Source: Vibrio sp. HA2012 (GTDB taxonomy: Bacteria; Pseudomonadota; Gammaproteobacteria; Enterobacterales; Vibrionaceae). From it: a stretch of DNA of 64,000 nucleotides. Below the pieces are notes generated by a model. That model saw only the letters and a list, made by a program, of their open reading frames with translations. It had not been told where the DNA came from and made no database searches. Location: contig NZ_PFXK01000008.1 of NCBI RefSeq assembly GCF_002812955.1, forward strand, positions 124,001 to 188,000, written 5' to 3'. How positions within the stretch are numbered: the first letter of the stretch is position 1; every line of letters begins with the position of its first letter. Position numbers and translations under genes: made by a program. Of this stretch, positions 59,519 through 64,000 are shown piece by piece.

Positions 59519-59546
59519 TAAAAAGGACTCCATCCGGAGCCCTTTT
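59519..59546 (-). terminator. Terminator of zipA
   Basis: AAAAGG-a-CTCC / GGAG-c-CCTTTT, 10 paired bases with one internal mismatch, ATCC loop, T-run on the minus strand. Confidence 0.65.
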
Positions 59547-59551
59547 CACTA

Positions 59552-60463
59552 TCAGGAATGCTGTGTGGCTTTAAATTCCCGGATCTGCCGGCGGTAACTT
59601 TCCAGTTTATCCGGTGTCATGAAATTACGCTGGTCGTCCAGCACATGGCCACTCATATCATCCGCTATCTGCTGGGCGATTTTCAGCATTAGTTTAAAAT
59701 TCTGTTCAGCATCACCATAGCAAGGCAGCGTCATAAAAAATGAAATGCCCTTAGTTGTGAAGGTTTCTGGATCATCGTGCTGCAATGTTCCCGGCTGCAT
59801 CATATTCGCAACACTGAACAGTACCTTACCGTTACCAGAAAGATCCGCGTGGCGATGATAGATATCCATCTCACCATAAATAAGGCCATTCTGCTGCATA
59901 CTGTCAAACAGGCGGGTGCCGACAAACGGCTCTTCACCGGCACAATGCACATGCAACACAATAACCTGCAATTCATCTTCTTCCGGCTCTGCTTCTGTTT
60001 GATCTTCATTATCCTGAGGTGATTCCTCTCCGGAATCCTGAACCACCGGGTCAAGCTGGCGTGGTTTAGTAATGATCTCAACATCATCATCTGCCATGAC
60101 AAAGAGCTCTGCCGGTTCTTCAGCTATATCGTCATCTTCGAGCCGGATACTGGGAACTTCATCATCCTGAGTATTCTCCGCTGACACTGGCATATCGGAT
60201 TCAACATGATCATCAAGAGGATCACCGGCAAAAGAACGCTCAGCTGCAAATGCCGGGGCTTTAGGTTCTTTTTTTATAATCTCGAAATCATCTTCAGGAA
60301 TATAGGCATGCTCTGTCGCCAGATCATCTGCATCATCCCCGCTGAAAGGTTTATCTCCAAATCTGGCTCTTCCTTCCTTTCGGCTTGTCCACAGACCATG
60401 AAATAGCAGTGCGGCTATCGCCAGTGCACCAACCACTATGAGTACTAATCGCAATTCCTGCAT
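59552..60463 (-). CDS. zipA: Cell division protein ZipA
   Basis: 303 aa. N-terminal membrane anchor ([20 protein letters not shown]) with the cytoplasmic side to the C-terminus, a short basic stretch, an acidic Asp/Glu/Pro-rich linker to about residue 165, and the C-terminal FtsZ-binding domain ([19 protein letters not shown]...MTLP). Tethers FtsZ at the septum. Divergent from cysZ. Confidence 0.95.
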   Translation of the reverse strand: MQELRLVLIVVGALAIAALLFHGLWTSRKEGRARFGDKPFSGDDADDLATEHAYIPEDDFEIIKKEPKAPAFAAERSFAGDPLDDHVESDMPVSAENTQDDEVPSIRLEDDDIAEEPAELFVMADDDVEIITKPRQLDPVVQDSGEESPQDNEDQTEAEPEEDELQVIVLHVHCAGEEPFVGTRLFDSMQQNGLIYGEMDIYHRHADLSGNGKVLFSVANMMQPGTLQHDDPETFTTKGISFFMTLPCYGDAEQNFKLMLKIAQQIADDMSGHVLDDQRNFMTPDKLESYRRQIREFKATQHS

Positions 60464-60675
60464 TTTTAACTCTCGGATTTACCTGATAACGTGTTATACA
60501 ATCAGGCGTTATAACACATGAATAAGATACTTTACCAAAACTAGGTAAAGTTTTTGAAGTAATTAATCAGCTAAGTCAGAAACAGCCTGTGACCGCTACC
60601 ACGCTTTTTTTCTTTTTTCAGGTAAGTACAATGGGTTCCGATTCATTTTTTCAGACAAGGAACGAGTAACCCACT

Positions 60676-61410
60676 ATGACTCGAAGCAGCTTTGGCTATT
60701 TCTTTTACGGGCTGGAACTGGCCCTGAAACCGGGGATCCGGAGGTTTGTACTCCTTCCCCTGCTGGCAAATATTCTGCTGATTGGCGGTGCGCTGATCTA
60801 TCTGTTTTCTAACCTTAATAGCTGGATTGAAGGCTGGATAGGCTACCTGCCCGGATTTCTGGACTGGCTGTCTTATGTTCTCTGGCCGATACTGACCATC
60901 ACCATTCTGGGGACGTTTTCTTATTTCTTCAGTACGCTGGCGAACTTTATCGCCGCCCCGTTTAACGGTCTGCTGGCTGAACATGTGGAGGCGATACTGG
61001 ATGGAAAGCCGGATTACGACACCAATATTGCTGCCGTTATCAAAGATATCCCCCGCATTATGCTTAGAGAATGGCAAAAACTGGTTTATGTACTGCCAAA
61101 AGCTATTGGCTTATTCCTCTTATTACTGATCCCTGCTCTCGGACAGACCGTTGCTCCTCTGCTCTGGTTTATTTTTTCAGCCTGGATGCTGGCAATACAG
61201 TACTGCGATTATCCGTTTGATAATCACAAAGTAGCTTTCCAGACCATGAGAAGACAACTGAAACAGAAACAATCCAAAGCTTACGGATTTGGCATTCTTG
61301 TTGCGCTATTCACTATGGTGCCTATCCTTAACCTGATAGTCATGCCGGTCGCCGTGTGCGGTGCTACGGCAATGTGGGTAGAAGAATTCAAGCAGCAGCA
61401 CCGGGCATAA
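60676..61410 (+). CDS. cysZ: Sulfate transporter CysZ
   Basis: 244 aa. Four membrane helices plus amphipathic ones; typical start [26 protein letters not shown] and later [13 protein letters not shown]. Imports sulfate for cysteine synthesis. Its stop overlaps the start of a small ORF (TAATG), which in turn overlaps cysK. Confidence 0.94.
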   Translation: MTRSSFGYFFYGLELALKPGIRRFVLLPLLANILLIGGALIYLFSNLNSWIEGWIGYLPGFLDWLSYVLWPILTITILGTFSYFFSTLANFIAAPFNGLLAEHVEAILDGKPDYDTNIAAVIKDIPRIMLREWQKLVYVLPKAIGLFLLLLIPALGQTVAPLLWFIFSAWMLAIQYCDYPFDNHKVAFQTMRRQLKQKQSKAYGFGILVALFTMVPILNLIVMPVAVCGATAMWVEEFKQQHRA

Positions 61411-61574
61411 TGCCTAAAGAAAGCCGGAATAAAATCAAGCCACTAATAAGATATAACTTTTTGGTCTTTTTCTTGGTTTCTTTTCCGGCATATGCTCATC
61501 CCCATAGAGACATCCCTATTTACCTACAACTTGCAGATCTGTTCGGCGAGTTCAGCAAAGGAATCAGCACATGA
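61410..61574 (+). CDS. Small ORF with signal-peptide-like sequence between cysZ and cysK
   Basis: 54 aa. Basic start ([14 protein letters not shown]), hydrophobic core ([14 protein letters not shown]) with an AYA cleavage site, then 25 residues starting HPHRD. Start overlaps the cysZ stop (TAATG) and the stop overlaps the cysK ATG (ATGA). No own Shine-Dalgarno, so expression would depend on coupling. I know no homologue; the region is also where a cysK promoter would be expected, so this may be a chance ORF. Confidence 0.4.
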   Translation: MPKESRNKIKPLIRYNFLVFFLVSFPAYAHPHRDIPIYLQLADLFGEFSKGIST

Positions 61575-62539
61575 GTAAAATTTACGAAGACAACTCCCTG
61601 ACAATTGGTAATACCCCTCTGGTACGCCTGAATAAGGTCAGCAAGGGCAATGTTCTTGCCAAAATCGAATCACGTAATCCCAGCTTCAGTGTTAAAGACC
61701 GTATCGGTGCCAACATGATCTGGGAGGCAGAAAAATCAGGCAAACTGAAACCGGGTGTAGAACTGGTTGAGCCAACCAGTGGTAATACGGGTATTGCACT
61801 GGCCTTTGTCGCAGCGGCTCGCGGCTACAGACTGACGCTGACCATGCCGGAATCGATGAGTCTGGAACGCAGAAAGCTGCTGAAAGCTCTGGGAGCGAAT
61901 CTGGTACTGACTGAAGCGGCTAAAGGGATGGGGGGAGCCATTGCCAAAGCAGAAGAGATTGTCGCCGCCAATCCGGACAAATATCTTCTGCTTCAGCAAT
62001 TCAATAACCCGGCTAACCCGGCTATCCATGAACAAACGACCGGGCCGGAAATCTGGGAAGCCACCGACGGTGAAGTCGATGTGTTTGTTGCCGGTGTAGG
62101 AACAGGCGGTACTTTGACTGGAACCAGCCGTTATATTAAAAATACCAAGGGCAAAGCCATTACTTCTGTCGCCGTTGAACCCGCAGAGTCCCCGGTTATT
62201 TCACAAGCGCTGGCTGGTGAAGCCATCAAACCGGCTCCACACAAGATTCAGGGTATCGGTGCCGGTTTCATCCCTAAGAACCTGGATCTTGATCTGGTAG
62301 ACCGAGCAGAAACCGTCACATCCGATGAAGCGATTGAAATGGCTCGTCGCCTGATGGAAGAAGAAGGTATTCTGGCAGGCATCTCTTCCGGAGCCGCCGT
62401 TGTAGCCGCCAATAAGCTTGCCGAACAGCCTGAATTTGCAGGAAAAACGATTGTCGTTATCTTGCCGAGCTCAGGTGAAAGATACCTGAGTACAGCACTG
62501 TTTGCCGGTTTGTTTACCGAAAAAGAGAACCAGCAATAA
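61571..62539 (+). CDS. cysK: Cysteine synthase A (O-acetylserine sulfhydrylase)
   Basis: 322 aa. PLP Lys in [11 protein letters not shown], substrate loop [10 protein letters not shown], phosphate loop GTGGTLTG. Makes cysteine from O-acetylserine and sulfide. AAAGGA lies at good spacing before the ATG. Downstream of cysZ; followed by its terminator and ptsH, the classic cysK-ptsHI order. Confidence 0.97.
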   Translation: MSKIYEDNSLTIGNTPLVRLNKVSKGNVLAKIESRNPSFSVKDRIGANMIWEAEKSGKLKPGVELVEPTSGNTGIALAFVAAARGYRLTLTMPESMSLERRKLLKALGANLVLTEAAKGMGGAIAKAEEIVAANPDKYLLLQQFNNPANPAIHEQTTGPEIWEATDGEVDVFVAGVGTGGTLTGTSRYIKNTKGKAITSVAVEPAESPVISQALAGEAIKPAPHKIQGIGAGFIPKNLDLDLVDRAETVTSDEAIEMARRLMEEEGILAGISSGAAVVAANKLAEQPEFAGKTIVVILPSSGERYLSTALFAGLFTEKENQQ

Positions 62540-62577
62540 TTTGGTAACAAACATGTGATGAAATCAAAATTTTGCAT

Positions 62578-62606
62578 AAAAAAGCCCCGTTCAGGGGCTT
62601 TTTTGT
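62578..62606 (+). terminator. Terminator of cysK
   Basis: AAAAGCCCC / GGGGCTTTT stem with a 5-nt loop and further T residues. Confidence 0.92.
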
Positions 62607-62838
62607 TGATCCTGAGCACACCTTTGGTAATATCGGGGCAGTTTTATTTTTAGCATCAAAATAAAAGTAAACATGTAAAAGAAGTTTATCATTTGCGAAA
62701 AAATTTGAAGGCGAATGACTTCTTTTGCTCTGGTGAGGCTTGCGTCACTTAAGTCCGGTTCTGTGTTGGCAGATCCGGGCAATTGTGGTTAAGCTTCACT
62801 CAGTTACATACAAAAAAATATTTATTGGGGTATATCAC

Positions 62839-63096
62839 ATGTATCAGAAGCAAGTAGAAATCACTGCAGAGAATGGTCTTCACACTCGTCCAGCAGCGCA
62901 GTTTGTGAAAGAAGCAAAAGCATTTGACGCAGACATCACTGTGACTTCTAACGGCAAAAGCGCTAGCGCGAAAAGCCTGTTTAAACTACAAACTCTTGGC
63001 CTGGTAAAAGGTACTGTAGTCACTATCTCTGCTGAAGGCCCTCAGGCTCAGGCAGCAGTTGATCATCTGGTCGCTCTGATGGATAAACTGGACTAA
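62839..63096 (+). CDS. ptsH: Phosphocarrier protein HPr
   Basis: 85 aa. Phospho-His in [10 protein letters not shown] (His15) and Ser46 region ([11 protein letters not shown]). Relays phosphate from enzyme I to IIA proteins of the PTS, including those serving TreB and NagE here. The start is the ATG before YQKQVEI; earlier codons belong to a long leader (about 230 bp after the cysK terminator). Confidence 0.98.
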   Translation: MYQKQVEITAENGLHTRPAAQFVKEAKAFDADITVTSNGKSASAKSLFKLQTLGLVKGTVVTISAEGPQAQAAVDHLVALMDKLD

Positions 63097-63119
63097 TCAG
63101 TCAGTACTCTGATTCAGCG

Positions 63120-63149
63120 AAGCCATTTTGTTGCAAGGCAAAATGGCTT
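63120..63149 (+). terminator. Hairpin between ptsH and ptsI
   Basis: Perfect 11-bp stem AAGCCATTTTG / CAAAATGGCTT, 8-nt loop, weak T tail (TGTC). Probably a partial terminator or 3'-end stabiliser giving more HPr than enzyme I. Confidence 0.6.
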
Positions 63150-63246
63150 TGTCGGACCTAGAGAGAAGTTACAGTTAGTCAGATACCATTCTGACTGGCG
63201 CAATCAATCAACCCATTCACTGTTGAACAACCATTAAGGTAAGGCT

Positions 63247-64000
63247 ATGATTTCAGGCATTCTAGCATCTCCTGGTATTGCTTTTGGTAAAGCACTACTT
63301 CTTCAAGAAGATGAAATTGTCCTAAACACAAATTCAATCTCTGACAACCAAGTTGAAGCTGAAGTACAAAAATTCTTCGACGCTCGTAACAAATCTAAAG
63401 TGCAATTAGAAGCGATCAAGCAAAAAGCTCTGGAAACCTTTGGTGAAGAGAAAGAAGCGATCTTCGAAGGTCACATCATGCTGCTTGAAGATGAAGAGCT
63501 GGAAGAAGAAATTCTGACTCTCATCAAAAACGACAAGATGCACGCTGATAATGCAATTCACACTGTTATCGAAGAGCAGGCTACTGCACTTGAATCTCTT
63601 GATGATGAATACCTGAAAGAACGCGCGACAGATATTCGCGATATCGGTTCCCGTTTCGTTAAAAATGCACTGGGTATCAATATCGTTGCTCTTAGCGATA
63701 TCAGCGAAGAAGTGATTCTGGTTGCTTACGATCTGACACCATCTGAAACGGCACAAATCAACCTGGACTATGTTCTTGGTTTTGCCTGTGATATCGGTGG
63801 CCGTACTTCTCACACATCTATCATGGCTCGTTCTCTTGAACTACCTGCAATCGTTGGTACTAACAACATTACTGCTCAGGTTAAGAACGGCGATACTCTT
63901 GTTCTTGATGCTATCAACAACAAAATTATCGTAAATCCATCAGCCGATGAACTGGATGCTGCTAAGAAAATTCGTGATGAATTCCTGGCAGAAAAAGAAG
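63247..64000 (+). CDS. ptsI: PTS enzyme I, 5' part (cut by window end)
   Basis: The first 251 codons of about 575 are present with no stop before the edge. [19 protein letters not shown] start; HPr-binding helical part; active His in [21 protein letters not shown] (about residue 189). Takes phosphate from PEP. AAGG lies before the ATG. crr (IIA-Glc) is expected beyond the edge. Confidence 0.96.
   Translation, partial: MISGILASPGIAFGKALLLQEDEIVLNTNSISDNQVEAEVQKFFDARNKSKVQLEAIKQKALETFGEEKEAIFEGHIMLLEDEELEEEILTLIKNDKMHADNAIHTVIEEQATALESLDDEYLKERATDIRDIGSRFVKNALGINIVALSDISEEVILVAYDLTPSETAQINLDYVLGFACDIGGRTSHTSIMARSLELPAIVGTNNITAQVKNGDTLVLDAINNKIIVNPSADELDAAKKIRDEFLAEKE

Overview
The window is a gene-dense stretch of a gammaproteobacterial chromosome, almost certainly from a Vibrionaceae (Vibrio-like) main chromosome. 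The main evidence is the toxR-toxS pair divergent from htpG, the gmhB/metNIQ/treBCR block, the nagE/nagBAC-asnB block, the ligA-zipA/cysZ-cysK-ptsHI block, the type B ribosomal protein pair, and proteins that align closely with E. coli and, as far as I recall, Vibrio cholerae orthologues. No tRNA, rRNA, CRISPR array, prophage or complete insertion sequence was seen.

Layout. 1-6.3 kb: sdhCDAB (minus), divergent gltA and then glyA, i.e. TCA cycle entry and one-carbon metabolism. 6.6-12.3 kb: a YitT-type membrane protein, the trehalose PTS genes treB-treC with their repressor treR, and gmhB for LPS heptose. 12.3-15.1 kb: the metNIQ methionine importer under two MetJ boxes. 15.1-25.6 kb: a PilZ protein, zinc-independent ribosomal proteins L36/L31 behind Zur-like and Fur-like boxes, trmO, proS, two small conserved proteins, an NSS transporter, a DUF2884 protein, dinB with a LexA box, a Nif3-like protein, a CorA/ZntB-type channel and an HD hydrolase. 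25.6-31.9 kb: pgm, seqA, ybfF, fldA, fur, glnS. 32-39 kb: the GlcNAc regulon, nagE divergent from nagBAC with a CRP site between two candidate NagC operators, then asnB. 39-45 kb: rfaH, hemH, adk, htpG, toxRS. 45.2-48 kb: a tightly overlapping five-gene operon of two DUF1538 membrane proteins, a PII-like protein, a CBS protein and a phosphodiesterase. 48-56.8 kb: yfcH, an SDR, a ybbN-like thioredoxin, an apparently inserted AraC/metallo-hydrolase cassette, nfeD-qmcA, a DUF2057 protein and a porin. 57.4-64 kb: ligA, zipA, cysZ-cysK and ptsH-ptsI; ptsI runs off the window end.

How parts work together: two PTS permeases (TreB, NagE) lack their own IIA domain, so they must receive phosphate from a separate IIA-Glc-type protein served by the PtsH/PtsI encoded at the right edge. 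Metal and stress regulation recurs (Fur, Zur, LexA, a sigma-32-type promoter, ToxR).

Most notable: (1) SdhA is full length and keeps the residues that handle the dicarboxylate, but Ser replaces the histidine (position 45) that carries covalent FAD in known complex II, with other substitutions at the flavin/substrate site. (2) The DUF1538-DUF1538-PII-CBS-YfcE operon looks like a regulated transport system that I know no description of. (3) A roughly 2.4 kb cassette (AraC/GlxA regulator plus metallo-beta-lactamase-fold hydrolase) lies between ybbN and what looks like the ybbN terminator, and is bounded by a 30-bp imperfect inverted repeat. (4) A 54-codon ORF with a signal-peptide-like sequence links cysZ and cysK by stop/start overlaps at both ends.
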